Source: CALLJL01 sp964627255
Lineage (GTDB): Bacteria; Acidobacteriota; Aminicenantia; Aminicenantales; CALLJL01
Length of the DNA: 64,000 bases
Direction of reading: 5' to 3'
Assembly (NCBI GenBank): GCA_964627255.1
Contig: CAZVIN010000073.1
Coordinates: 14,402-78,401 of the forward strand
Shown here: one piece after another, positions 1 through 7,658 of the stretch
How the letters are laid out: each line of letters opens with the position of its first letter
Position numbering within the stretch: the first letter of the stretch is position 1
Notes under the pieces: generated by a model
Told to the model about the DNA's origin: nothing
What the model saw: only the letters and a program-made list of their open reading frames with translations
Database searches by the model: none
Translations under genes and position numbers: made by a program

Positions 1-1
1 G

Positions 2-574
2 ACCTGGTTAGCGGCCCAAGTCGAATCGTTTCTCGGCCGTTTTCACCGTCTCCATCCCGAAGCCGCCGGCGTTGAGGTGGAAAAAATAAAAAAGCGCTTT
101 CGCCTGCCTCATATTATCCTTGGCTTGGTCTTAGCCAGGTTACAAAAAGAAAAGAAGATTATTTCCTATGAGAAGGGTCTAGTGAGCTTGGCTTCTCATG
201 AAATTCCCTTAGGGCCAGAAGAAAAGAAAATCCTTAAGGCTCTGGAAGAAATGTGCTATCGCGGGGAGCTGAGGCGGGTTTCCTTGGAGGAGATTCGCCG
301 CCAGTTCCGTCTTTCCAGCCAGACGCTCGAGAAATTACTTTCTCATCTCATGGTCAAGCGGAGAATTGTCCAGAGTGCCGACGGTTTTTACCTTCATTCC
401 CGCTGGCTGGAAGAAGTGATTAATCGGCTTCGCAACTTAGGGAAAAAAGAATTTACTGTTAGCGAGTTCAAAGCCTTGACAGGCCTTTCGCGCAAATATG
501 CTATTCCTCTTCTTGAACTGCTGGATGAGATGGGGATAACGCAGCGAAAAGGTTCACTCCGCGAAATTCTCTGA
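2..574 (+). CDS. selB: Selenocysteine-specific elongation factor SelB, C-terminal part (truncated by window edge)
   Basis: The reading frame is open from the first bases of the window to a TGA at 572-574, so the gene continues upstream and only about 190 C-terminal residues are present. They match the winged-helix repeats of SelB that bind the SECIS hairpin of selenoprotein mRNAs. The start of the fragment (FLGRFHRLHPEAAG) resembles the linker before the first winged helix. The last domain carries FTVSEFKALTGLSRKYAIPL, followed by LDEMGITQRKG, the signature of the final SelB winged helix. The GTPase part lies outside. A GTG at 77 could be taken for a start, but the homology runs through it. 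SelB implies that this organism makes selenoproteins; no selA, selD or tRNA-Sec is in the window. Confidence 0.88.
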   Translation, partial: TWLAAQVESFLGRFHRLHPEAAGVEVEKIKKRFRLPHIILGLVLARLQKEKKIISYEKGLVSLASHEIPLGPEEKKILKALEEMCYRGELRRVSLEEIRRQFRLSSQTLEKLLSHLMVKRRIVQSADGFYLHSRWLEEVINRLRNLGKKEFTVSEFKALTGLSRKYAIPLLELLDEMGITQRKGSLREIL

Positions 575-740
575 GCTTCCGGATTATTTCCTTATTTGAG
601 CGGTTTGAAGGCTAAGCCCGGAAGGCGGCGGAGGAGGTTATTCTGGAAGCAATTTTGCCTAAGACCCACAGGATGGAAAAGAATGATATTTTTTATTGCG
701 TCCGAACCGGCTGGGTGAAGAAAATTTTTTAGCTTGGCCC

Positions 741-2798
741 CTATTTTTTCCCGCCCTCTTTCTTCTGCAGAGCTGATTTGAGCTTTTCAGCGAACAAGCT
801 AAAAGCCGGCTTTTCGCTGAGTAAGGGCGGCTTGGCTTCTTCAGCTGGTTTAGGTTGAGCCTGAGTTTCGGGGCTCGCTTCTTCAGCCAGAACTTCTTCC
901 TTAGCCTTGATGGCGATAAGAGCTTCCTGCTCTGACTCTTCGATTTCTATCTTTTCCTCGATCACTTTGCGTTCGCTCTTGCGGGCACGAGGCAGTTTTT
1001 CTGCTTCAGGCTTAGGCTTCGGTTTTTTAACCGGCTTTTCTTTCGAGGGAGCAGGAGGAACAATCGGCACTCGCGGATAAGATTCCAATTCGGCTTCATC
1101 AGGAGTGATTACTTCTGCGGCTTCGGCCACCACTGTTTCTACTTCCATCTCTTGAGGTTGTGGGGAGACGCCTTCTTCCGGCCTAAGCAAAGCTGACTCG
1201 GCGGCCTCCGCCGCAACCGGTGGCATAAGGATGACTTCGGCGGCGGCCGCAATTGGCTCCCGGTAGATAAAAAGGCCCTTGCCTTTTTCAGAGCTAAAAA
1301 ACTCTGGGCTGTTCAACAAGACTGTTTCTACATCTTCGGGCGTGGTGGCTCTCAGGATATCGACGAGGTGGTAGGCGCGCAGGTAATGAAGCGAGAAGGT
1401 CACCCGACCCTCTCCGAAGTTCTTAAAAATCAAAGTGAGGAGGCCGTGCAAATCAAGCTCTTCGCGCTGAGAGTAAAAAGAAAAAAGTTTATTCAGAGTC
1501 TCCCTTTCCAGGTAGAGGATTTTATTGGGCGCCGAGAGGGTTGACCATTCTTCGCCTTGGTCGAAGAAACGGTCGGCAGCTGGGTCATAAGCTAACTTAA
1601 TAGCCGCAATCCTCTTTTTCCCCTTTTTAATCCAGAAGTGGAAATGCTCCGGCCCCTTTTTTTCTATAGTGATACTTGTCCCTTGGGCAATGGCATGTTC
1701 TTCAAAATAGGCCTTAAACCCGAGGAAAAAACTCCCTTGGGGATAAAAGTAAGCCGTAAAGCTTTGCCCTTCTTCGGGGTCGGTAAACAAAAATTCTCGG
1801 GAAGCGGCCAATTCTTTTTGAAGGCTGCGGGGTATTTTCACTGCTCCGGATAAAATTTCTCTCCAAGTAAGATAACTCTTGAAAGGGAAAGAATGGCACA
1901 GGCTGAGCTGGGGTCGCTCGGTTACCTGAAGCGGCGGAAGTTTTATCGGAGGTGAAGCAATCGGCAGGCCTTCCAGCCAGGAATTGAGGATATTTTTAAG
2001 ATGCCATTTCCCCCACCCTTCAACCGAGACTAAAATAAAGTCTTTCTTGTACTTTTTATCTAAAAGATAATTAAGGCAAAGACAATGCAGCTCGAAAAGA
2101 GACTGGCCGGGTTCGAGGGGGAAGAAGCGGCGGATTAGTTCTTCAGTCGAAGCTGATTTTTTTGTTTCCTGGAGATAATTTTCCATTTCTTTAACTTTGT
2201 CTTCAGATATTTCGACTTGATTCGCCACCAATTGCCAGCGGTCATTCCAGGAGAAAAATTTAGGCGATTTAACCAGCACTGCCCGCAAATTACGGCTGAT
2301 TGTTTTGAGGTCGCGCTCAGTTATAGGCAGGGTGGTCTGGCGAGGGTCTTCATAGGGGCTGAGCCTTTCGGGCATCTTACCCAAGCCATCGGTGTTCGAG
2401 GGCAAGAGCACCGGCGCATTTTTCTTTTTCATGTAATCAATATATTTTCGGAAAGGACCCCCTCCAGTGTAGTCAACCTCTAAGATCTCGCAATTATAGT
2501 TAGGGTAATAAGTTTTTTTAATGACCTTAAGGACGACTGCTCCCTGAAAATACTCTGTCTGTTTGCTGCCCGTAGTTAAGGGTTCATCGTATTCTTTATA
2601 AATTAGGTCGCCCACTTCATAGCGACAGGCAGGGTCATACTTGAGGACAGCCTGCTCTCTCTGGTCAGCGGTTTTCAGGAAAGCCAGCCTCTCCGTCAGT
2701 TCAGTAATGGAGAAAGGTTTTTTTTCTCGCTCGAGTTCCTTCTCTAAAAAGAGAAGGTCTGAATCTTGGACTTCAGTGGTAAAACCTTGATTAGCCAT
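741..2798 (-). CDS. Unknown 685-aa protein with long Ala/Glu/Pro/Lys-rich C-terminal tail
   Basis: I do not recognise the family. The first 500 or so residues look globular and soluble, with no signal peptide or membrane span; about residues 60-110 look beta-rich (GDLIYKEYDEP, then VVLKVIKKTYYPNYNCEIL). Roughly the last 170 residues are low complexity: Ala/Glu/Pro-rich, then a Lys/Pro stretch (KPVKKPKPKPEAEK), then a charged, possibly coiled-coil end. Such tails are typical linkers or nucleic-acid or protein contact regions. The ATG lies one base after the argF stop, so it is the last gene of the cpgS-like/arcC/argF operon and is probably translationally coupled to it. No enzymatic motif was found. 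The codon usage and length argue for a real gene. Confidence 0.8.
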   Translation of the reverse strand: MANQGFTTEVQDSDLLFLEKELEREKKPFSITELTERLAFLKTADQREQAVLKYDPACRYEVGDLIYKEYDEPLTTGSKQTEYFQGAVVLKVIKKTYYPNYNCEILEVDYTGGGPFRKYIDYMKKKNAPVLLPSNTDGLGKMPERLSPYEDPRQTTLPITERDLKTISRNLRAVLVKSPKFFSWNDRWQLVANQVEISEDKVKEMENYLQETKKSASTEELIRRFFPLEPGQSLFELHCLCLNYLLDKKYKKDFILVSVEGWGKWHLKNILNSWLEGLPIASPPIKLPPLQVTERPQLSLCHSFPFKSYLTWREILSGAVKIPRSLQKELAASREFLFTDPEEGQSFTAYFYPQGSFFLGFKAYFEEHAIAQGTSITIEKKGPEHFHFWIKKGKKRIAAIKLAYDPAADRFFDQGEEWSTLSAPNKILYLERETLNKLFSFYSQREELDLHGLLTLIFKNFGEGRVTFSLHYLRAYHLVDILRATTPEDVETVLLNSPEFFSSEKGKGLFIYREPIAAAAEVILMPPVAAEAAESALLRPEEGVSPQPQEMEVETVVAEAAEVITPDEAELESYPRVPIVPPAPSKEKPVKKPKPKPEAEKLPRARKSERKVIEEKIEIEESEQEALIAIKAKEEVLAEEASPETQAQPKPAEEAKPPLLSEKPAFSLFAEKLKSALQKKEGGKK

Positions 2799-2799
2799 A

Positions 2800-3726
2800 T
2801 CAATCTTTCTTCTTTCCCATTAATAATAGCATAATCGCCTTCTGCACATGAAGCCTGTTTTCGGCCTGGTCATAAACGACTGATTGAGCCGAATCAATGA
2901 CTTCGCCGCTGACCTCTTCCCCGCGATGCGCGGGTAGACAATGCATAAAAAGTGCGTCTTTTTTGGCCTGAGCCATTAATTTACTATTAACCTGGTAAGG
3001 GGCGAAGATTTTTTTCCTTAACTCCCTCTCACTTTCTTGGCCCATCGAAGCCCAAACATCAGTATAAATGGCGTCTGCTTCCCTTACGGCTTCTTCAGGA
3101 TTGCTTGTCAGAAGAAGCGAGAACCCGGTTTCCCGTCCATCCTCTTGAGCCATAGAGACCACCTCCGGCTTTGGCTCGTATCCCGGGGGAGTAGCTACTG
3201 CTAAGGACATTCCCGCTTTGGCGGCCGCAAACATAAGGCTATGACAAACGTTATTTCCATCGCCGACGTAGGCCAGCTTGAGCTTAGCCAGGTCACCTTT
3301 TTTTTCTTTCAAGGTAAAAATATCAGCCATCGCCTGACAGGGATGGAGTAAATCCGAAAGACCGTTAATCACCGGACAACTAGCCGCTTCAGCCAGGTCA
3401 AGGATATTCTGGTGGGCAAAAGTCCGGATCATGATGCCATCAACCCAGCGCTCCAGATTTTTGCCGACGTCGTAGAAAGTCTCGCGGGTACCCACTTGAA
3501 TGTCAGCCGGAGCTAAATAAATGGCTTGGCCGCCCAACTCCAGCATGCCAACCTCAAAACTAACTCGGGTGCGGAGCGACGGTTTCTGGAAAATCATGGC
3601 CAGAATTTTATGCCTGAGGTGGAGACGGAAACGGTGGGGTGAGCGTTTCACCTCCCGGGTTAGATCCAAAATCTCGTGAAACTCATAGAGGCTTAAATCA
3701 TGAATGGAAATAAAATCCTCGACCAT
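2800..3726 (-). CDS. argF: Ornithine carbamoyltransferase
   Basis: Transfers the carbamoyl group between carbamoyl phosphate and ornithine/citrulline in the cytoplasm. The 308-aa length is normal for the family. Visible motifs are the carbamoyl-phosphate loop KPSLRTR (residues 48-54, Leu in place of the more usual Thr), the second phosphate-binding segment around RTFAHQ (101-106), HPCQ (128-131), the DVWASMGQE region (223-231) and the ornithine-side HCLPAHRGEE (262-271). These favour OTCase over aspartate carbamoyltransferase. The ATG has a good Shine-Dalgarno (AAAGGAG) and follows arcC by 14 bases. Pairing with carbamate kinase suggests a catabolic role (citrulline + phosphate to carbamoyl phosphate to ATP), but no arginine deiminase is nearby, so direction is uncertain. 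Knotted catabolic relatives such as YgeW are an alternative. Confidence 0.92.
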   Translation of the reverse strand: MVEDFISIHDLSLYEFHEILDLTREVKRSPHRFRLHLRHKILAMIFQKPSLRTRVSFEVGMLELGGQAIYLAPADIQVGTRETFYDVGKNLERWVDGIMIRTFAHQNILDLAEAASCPVINGLSDLLHPCQAMADIFTLKEKKGDLAKLKLAYVGDGNNVCHSLMFAAAKAGMSLAVATPPGYEPKPEVVSMAQEDGRETGFSLLLTSNPEEAVREADAIYTDVWASMGQESERELRKKIFAPYQVNSKLMAQAKKDALFMHCLPAHRGEEVSGEVIDSAQSVVYDQAENRLHVQKAIMLLLMGKKKD

Positions 3727-3740
3727 CGCCTTCTCCTTTT

Positions 3741-4688
3741 TTATGTTGCCTTAATCCTGGTGCCAGCGCGGTTAATCAGCGCCGCCCGCAGGTAATTGGC
3801 GGAGGTGATTAGGACCTCCTCTCCGCCGCCCTCGATGTATTCAATGGCGGCTTGGATTTTTGGTCCCATAGAACCAGCCGGAAATTGTCCCGCTTCAAGA
3901 TAAGCTCGTGCCTCCGCAACTGTCATTAACTCGATGGGCTGCTGGTCAGGTTGACCAAAGTTAAGATAAACCCGGTCGATACTGGTCAAAATAATGAAGA
4001 GGTCAGCCTTAATTTCTCGGGCCAAAAGGCTGGCCGCAAAATCTTTATCGATAACCGCCTCGACTCCCTTAAAGAGGCCATTGCCGTTAATTATAACGGG
4101 GATACCCCCCCCGCCGGCCGCAATCACGATGCGGCCCGAGTTAACCAGGTCCCGGATGATCCCCTTCGGCATCACATCAATAGGACGAGGCGATGGGACA
4201 ACTTTGCGCCAGCCTCGGCCCGCGTCCTCGACCATGGTCCATTTTTTTGACCGGACTAAGGTTTGAGCGCGATATTTAGTATAGAAGGGACCAATGGGCT
4301 TAGTCGGGTTAGAAAAAGCTGGGTCTTCTCGGTCGACGACTACCTGGGTGACGAGCGTGGCGACTTCTTTGTCAATAGACGCTCGCCGCAGTTCGTTCAC
4401 CAGGGCTTTCTCCAGCATAAAACCCATACTGCCTTCGGTCATGGCGTCGCAAACTTCCAGGCTAAAAGGGGGGATTTTGTTAACCGCTTCCTCCATCTGG
4501 ATGAGGAGGTTGCCGACCTGAGGCCCATTGCCGTGGACAACGATGAGCTCATAGCCTTTGCGGACGATTTGAATCATCAGCCGGGCTGCCTTCTGAGCGT
4601 TGCGCATCTGTTCTTCCTGCAACCCGCGCTGGTTCTCGGGAAGAATGGCATTGCCACCAAAGGCGATAAGGGCAATCCGGCGCTTCAT
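3741..4688 (-). CDS. arcC: Carbamate kinase
   Basis: Interconverts carbamoyl phosphate + ADP and carbamate + ATP. The 315-aa protein begins with the amino-acid-kinase signature IAFGGNAIL (residues 8-16). It contains VVHGNGPQVGNLL (about 50-62), the glycine-rich loop VIAAGGGGIPVI (about 189-200) and DKDFAASLLA (about 215-224), all standard for carbamate kinase. Its ATG overlaps the stop codon of the upstream gene as TAATG, so the two are translationally coupled, and argF follows 14 bases downstream. Co-transcription with an OTCase points to ATP formation from a carbamoylated compound, though the substrate supplier is not in the window. Confidence 0.95.
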   Translation of the reverse strand: MKRRIALIAFGGNAILPENQRGLQEEQMRNAQKAARLMIQIVRKGYELIVVHGNGPQVGNLLIQMEEAVNKIPPFSLEVCDAMTEGSMGFMLEKALVNELRRASIDKEVATLVTQVVVDREDPAFSNPTKPIGPFYTKYRAQTLVRSKKWTMVEDAGRGWRKVVPSPRPIDVMPKGIIRDLVNSGRIVIAAGGGGIPVIINGNGLFKGVEAVIDKDFAASLLAREIKADLFIILTSIDRVYLNFGQPDQQPIELMTVAEARAYLEAGQFPAGSMGPKIQAAIEYIEGGGEEVLITSANYLRAALINRAGTRIKAT

Positions 4689-5995
4689 TAGAACCTCGCC
4701 AACACCTCTTTTAAATTAGGTGAGCCAATTTCTTCCAGCTCGTAAATAACACGGAGTATTTTTTTATCGCTCTTGATGACTCGGTTGAGGTCGATGGGTG
4801 TCGCGCTGACAACCAGGTCGCAATCCGCCTGGTTGATGGTTTCTTCCAGTTCAGCTATCTGTTCCTGGCCATAACCCATGGCTGGAAGGACGCGGTCCAA
4901 ATGATGGTACTTAGCAAAGGTCTCTTTAATACTGCCAACGGCAAAGGGCCTGGGGTCAATTATCAGCGAGGCGCCGTGCAGGTTAGCGGCCACGACACCG
5001 GCGCCAAAGGTCATTTCGCCATGGGTGAGCGTTGGACCGTCTTCGATAACTAAGACTCTTTTTCCGGCGATTAGCGAACCGTCAGGGACGGTAATTTTAG
5101 AGTTAGCGCGAATGACCACTGCCTGCGGGTTAACAGTCTTAATGTTTTCTAATAAAATATTTACTTTTTCTATCGGAGCAGTGTCCATTTTATTAATCAC
5201 TAAAACCTGGCCGCGGCGGAGATTAGTTTCTCCCGGATGATAGCGAAGCTCATGGCCAGCGCGGTGAGGGTCCAGAACAACAATCTCTAAGTTAGACCGG
5301 TAGAAGGAGAAGTCGTTATTCCCTCCATCCCAGAGAATAATATCGGCTTCCTTCTCTGCCTCCGCGAGGATAGCGCCATAATCTACGCCCGCGTAAACCA
5401 CTATTCCCTGCTTTATATGGGGTTCATATTCTTCTCTTTCCTCGATGGTGCATTCATGGCGGTCCATATCTTCATAGGTGGCGAATCGTTGGACTCGCTG
5501 TCGGGCTAAATCACCGTAGGGCATCGGATGACGAATAACCACCACTCGCCGGCCCTTTTCTTTAAGCAGCAGGGCAATTTTCCGGCTGGTCTGGCTCTTA
5601 CCCGAGCCGGTGCGGACAGCACAGACTGATATAACAGGTACTTTAGCCTCGAGCATTGTTTCTTCAGGGCCGAGGAGCGAAAAACTGGCCCCGGCAGCCA
5701 TGGCGATTGAGGCACGGTGCATCACATATTCGTGGGAGACGTCGCTATAAGCAAAAATAACTTCTTGGACGTTATATTTTCGGATGAGTTCCGGCAAAGC
5801 CTCTTCCGCATAGATCGGGATGCCTTCTGGATAAAGAGGCCCTGCCAAGGAGGAGGGGTAAACTCGGCCCTCTATATCTGGTATCTGGGTAGCAGTGAAG
5901 GCCACTACTTTATACGCGGGATTGTGGCGGAAGAAAACATTGAAATTATGAAAATCTCGACCTGCAGCTCCCATAATAATTACCTGGCGCATCAA
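4688..5995 (-). CDS. Cyclic 2,3-diphosphoglycerate synthetase-like P-loop protein
   Basis: The 435-aa protein belongs to the P-loop family annotated as cyclic 2,3-diphosphoglycerate synthetase or GTPase. The N-terminus reads QVIIMGAAGRDFHNFN, a Rossmann-like start, and a nucleotide-binding loop TGSGKSQTSR lies at about residues 129-138. HPMPYGDL (about 155) and LWDGGNNDFSFY (about 220) are typical of the family, as is a C-terminal region with ADCDLVVSATPIDL. The true reaction in bacteria is not established; the name derives from methanogen enzymes. It is the first gene of the operon, with a clear Shine-Dalgarno (AAAGGAG) and a promoter candidate about 60 bases upstream. Its stop overlaps the arcC start. 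The tight coupling to arcC and argF suggests a role in carbamoyl-phosphate or energy metabolism (inference). Confidence 0.8.
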   Translation of the reverse strand: MMRQVIIMGAAGRDFHNFNVFFRHNPAYKVVAFTATQIPDIEGRVYPSSLAGPLYPEGIPIYAEEALPELIRKYNVQEVIFAYSDVSHEYVMHRASIAMAAGASFSLLGPEETMLEAKVPVISVCAVRTGSGKSQTSRKIALLLKEKGRRVVVIRHPMPYGDLARQRVQRFATYEDMDRHECTIEEREEYEPHIKQGIVVYAGVDYGAILAEAEKEADIILWDGGNNDFSFYRSNLEIVVLDPHRAGHELRYHPGETNLRRGQVLVINKMDTAPIEKVNILLENIKTVNPQAVVIRANSKITVPDGSLIAGKRVLVIEDGPTLTHGEMTFGAGVVAANLHGASLIIDPRPFAVGSIKETFAKYHHLDRVLPAMGYGQEQIAELEETINQADCDLVVSATPIDLNRVIKSDKKILRVIYELEEIGSPNLKEVLARF

Positions 5996-6053
5996 AAAAC
6001 TTCTCCTTTTCTGATAAAACTAAATATAATTTTCCCTTATAGGGAAATAGGAT

Positions 6054-6082
6054 AGTATAGTATACCTTGCCCCTGGCTTCAA
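6054..6082 (-). promoter_or_regulatory. Sigma70-type promoter candidate for the cpgS-like/arcC/argF operon
   Basis: On the minus strand TTGAAG (6082-6077) is followed after 17 bases by TATACT (6059-6054). It lies about 60 bases upstream of the cpgS-like ATG and points at it. Between promoter and gene there is a short imperfect palindrome (TTTCCCTTATAGGGAAA, 6031-6047) that could be an operator. Prediction is by pattern only. Confidence 0.5.
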
Positions 6083-6084
6083 GG

Positions 6085-6435
6085 CTACGAGCCTGAACGC
6101 AACCAGCCAAACATTAAGGGTGTCAGAATGGGTGGCCAGAAGGCGGCCTTACCCAGAATGCAGCAGAAAGGGGCTGACCGCCTCCCGCGGCCAGAAAAAC
6201 CAGTGGGTTACCAAGCCGCTACGGGCCCTCATGATGCCATAGAGACCAGCTCTTGAGCGAAGGCGGAGGCATTATTGCCACACCTCCTTAGAATGGCCTG
6301 TTTTTTGTCTAAGGGTCCGGCCCAGGCCATTTTGCTTCCCTCGGGTGGCCAATTGAGGTTAGCGATTTTGGTGCCCATTAAGGAGCGATAATCTTTGCTG
6401 GCCATAAGGACATTCCAAGGTTCTTCCGTCTCCAT
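6085..6435 (-). pseudogene. Possible decayed coding remnant
   Basis: Three short minus-strand frames follow one another: a 68-codon ORF (6435-6229), then ATGAGG... overlapping its stop by 4 bases and ending at a TAA near 6152, then a +1-shifted frame that reads GKAAFWPPILTPLMFGWLRS up to 6085. The last two segments together (THWFFWPREAVSP, then AFWPPILTPLMFGW) look like hydrophobic protein text rather than random translation. I do not recognise a family. It may be a frameshifted gene remnant or chance; the promoter of the next operon begins immediately after it. Confidence 0.22.
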
Positions 6436-6575
6436 GCGGATTTTTTAGTTAAAGGAGCGGTGCATCAAGCTGGTCAGAACAACTCGCTAAATTGAGGTTG
6501 ATTGTGGCTTCTGGGAAAGCCTAACCGTCAGAAGCTGAGAAAAAGGGAAATTTTAGCTATTTTCCTGGCGCCCAG

Positions 6576-6731
6576 CTACGATTCCTCTTCCGCTTCTTTT
6601 TTCCAGGTTTTGTCTTTGCGGTCATAGCCCTTTTTCCCCTTTCGGGTGGAATGGGGATGGGAGGGGGGCGGAAGAGGGCGCCTAACTTTTAGCCAGGCTG
6701 GCTTCTGGCGGCGGTCTATCCGATGCGGCAT
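6576..6731 (-). CDS. Small basic 51-aa protein, unknown function
   Basis: An ATG at 6731-6729 opens 51 codons to a TAG at 6578-6576. A strong Shine-Dalgarno (AGGGGGAG) overlaps the stop codon of the phosphoesterase gene just upstream, and the gap between genes is 15 bases, which argues for coupled translation. The product is very basic and Pro-rich at the start (MPHRIDRRQKPAWL), with a C-terminal part KGKKGYDRKDKTWKKE. Lys/Gly/Tyr/Arg-rich short tails of this type occur in small ribosome-associated proteins; the ArfA ribosome-rescue factor has a KGKGSYMRKGKH segment that is loosely similar, but this likeness is weak and only suggestive. No other feature explains the frame. Confidence 0.5.
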   Translation of the reverse strand: MPHRIDRRQKPAWLKVRRPLPPPSHPHSTRKGKKGYDRKDKTWKKEAEEES

Positions 6732-6746
6732 GAAGACAATCTCCCC

Positions 6747-7229
6747 CTAAATATTAATAATATCAGCCTCCAGGCGAGCCGGGTCCAGAAGAACAACAGT
6801 GCTCCTGCCTGTCAACCAGCCTCCTGTTTCTCCTGGATTGATTACTAATGTTTGGCCGACGAGGCGAATCTCCGGCCGATGGGTATGGCCGTAGATAATG
6901 ATATCATAACGGCCGCTCTGGGCGAGCGATTCGACCTCATAATGAAGATGGGTAAGGAGGAAGCGAACCTCATTCTCTGCCCAGATGAGCGGCGGCTGTC
7001 TTATTTCGCCATAGACCCGAATCGCTTCTTCCAGCCCGAGCTTTTCGCCGTCGCAGTTGCCAAAAACGGCTTTTACCGGCAGGTCGAGGGAACTTAATTC
7101 TCGAGCGGCAAAGGGCGCGACGAAATCACCAGCATGGATAACCAGGCGGCAGTTAGCCTCCTTGAATAAGGAAACAGCTCGCCTTACAGCCAGAAGATTA
7201 TCATGGCTATCCGCCATAATGCCTATCAT
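6747..7229 (-). CDS. YfcE/MJ0936-family metallophosphoesterase
   Basis: A 160-aa calcineurin-like phosphodiesterase of the small YfcE/MJ0936 class. All metal-binding motifs are present: DSHDN (residues 7-11), GDFV (about 35-38), GNCDG (about 57-61), a His in LLTHLHY (about 91-97) and GHTHRPE (about 114-120). Family members hydrolyse phosphodiesters such as bis-pNPP in vitro; the physiological substrate is unknown. Length is typical. A small basic ORF follows with a 15-base gap. The gene is divergent from the tRNA-Val/thrS region. Confidence 0.9.
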   Translation of the reverse strand: MIGIMADSHDNLLAVRRAVSLFKEANCRLVIHAGDFVAPFAARELSSLDLPVKAVFGNCDGEKLGLEEAIRVYGEIRQPPLIWAENEVRFLLTHLHYEVESLAQSGRYDIIIYGHTHRPEIRLVGQTLVINPGETGGWLTGRSTVVLLDPARLEADIINI

Positions 7230-7354
7230 GAGGTTTTATTATACTATAATTGAATTGCGGGTTTGCCAAGCATATCTTCTTTTCCTTTCCGCCTTGCCGA
7301 ATAAGCTTTAGACTTTTCCTTTGCGGCCGCATCTGGTCTCCAGTGGCCTTCCGC

Positions 7355-7384
7355 TTGACAGTTAAGAGGGGAATTCTTTAATAT
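7355..7384 (+). promoter_or_regulatory. Promoter candidate for tRNA-Val
   Basis: A perfect TTGACA (7355-7360) is followed after 18 bases by TAATAT (7379-7384), 17 bases upstream of the tRNA 5' end. The position fits transcription starting just before the tRNA. The same transcript may run on into thrS, since no terminator hairpin is visible between them. Confidence 0.65.
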
Positions 7385-7401
7385 ATAAGGGCTAAAATTT
7401 T

Positions 7402-7473
7402 AGGCGCGTAGCTCAGTGGGAGAGCGCTTCCTTGACGCGGAAGAGGTCGTGGGTTCAATCCCCTCCGCGCCTA
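7402..7473 (+). tRNA. tRNA-Val (anticodon GAC)
   Basis: A full cloverleaf can be folded. The acceptor AGGCGCG (7402-7408) pairs with CGCGCCT (7466-7472), followed by discriminator A at 7473. The D arm is GCTC/GAGC, the anticodon arm CTTCC-TTGACGC-GGAAG with anticodon GAC, the variable loop 5 bases, and the T arm GTGGG-TTCAATC-CCCTC with one T-T mismatch. CCA is not encoded. Position 37 is G rather than the A usual in tRNA-Val, and together with the T-stem mismatch this is slightly unusual. Confidence 0.93.
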
Positions 7474-7658
7474 TTAGCGAAGAAGTGAGAGACGAGTCTG
7501 AGGTATAGAACGATAAATAGACAAAAAGAACCTAGACTGCTTACCCGGCAAAATATCGTTCCGTGATTTAAAAATGGTCTGAAATCAAAGGAATGGTGTC
7601 CTTATTTATGATTATAAAGGGAAGCGAGTCCAGGATTAAGAATCTGGAGGCAGGGTAG

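Noticed and set aside
7474..7658. T-box leader upstream of thrS
   Set aside because: No T-box sequence or antiterminator pattern could be recognised between the tRNA and thrS.
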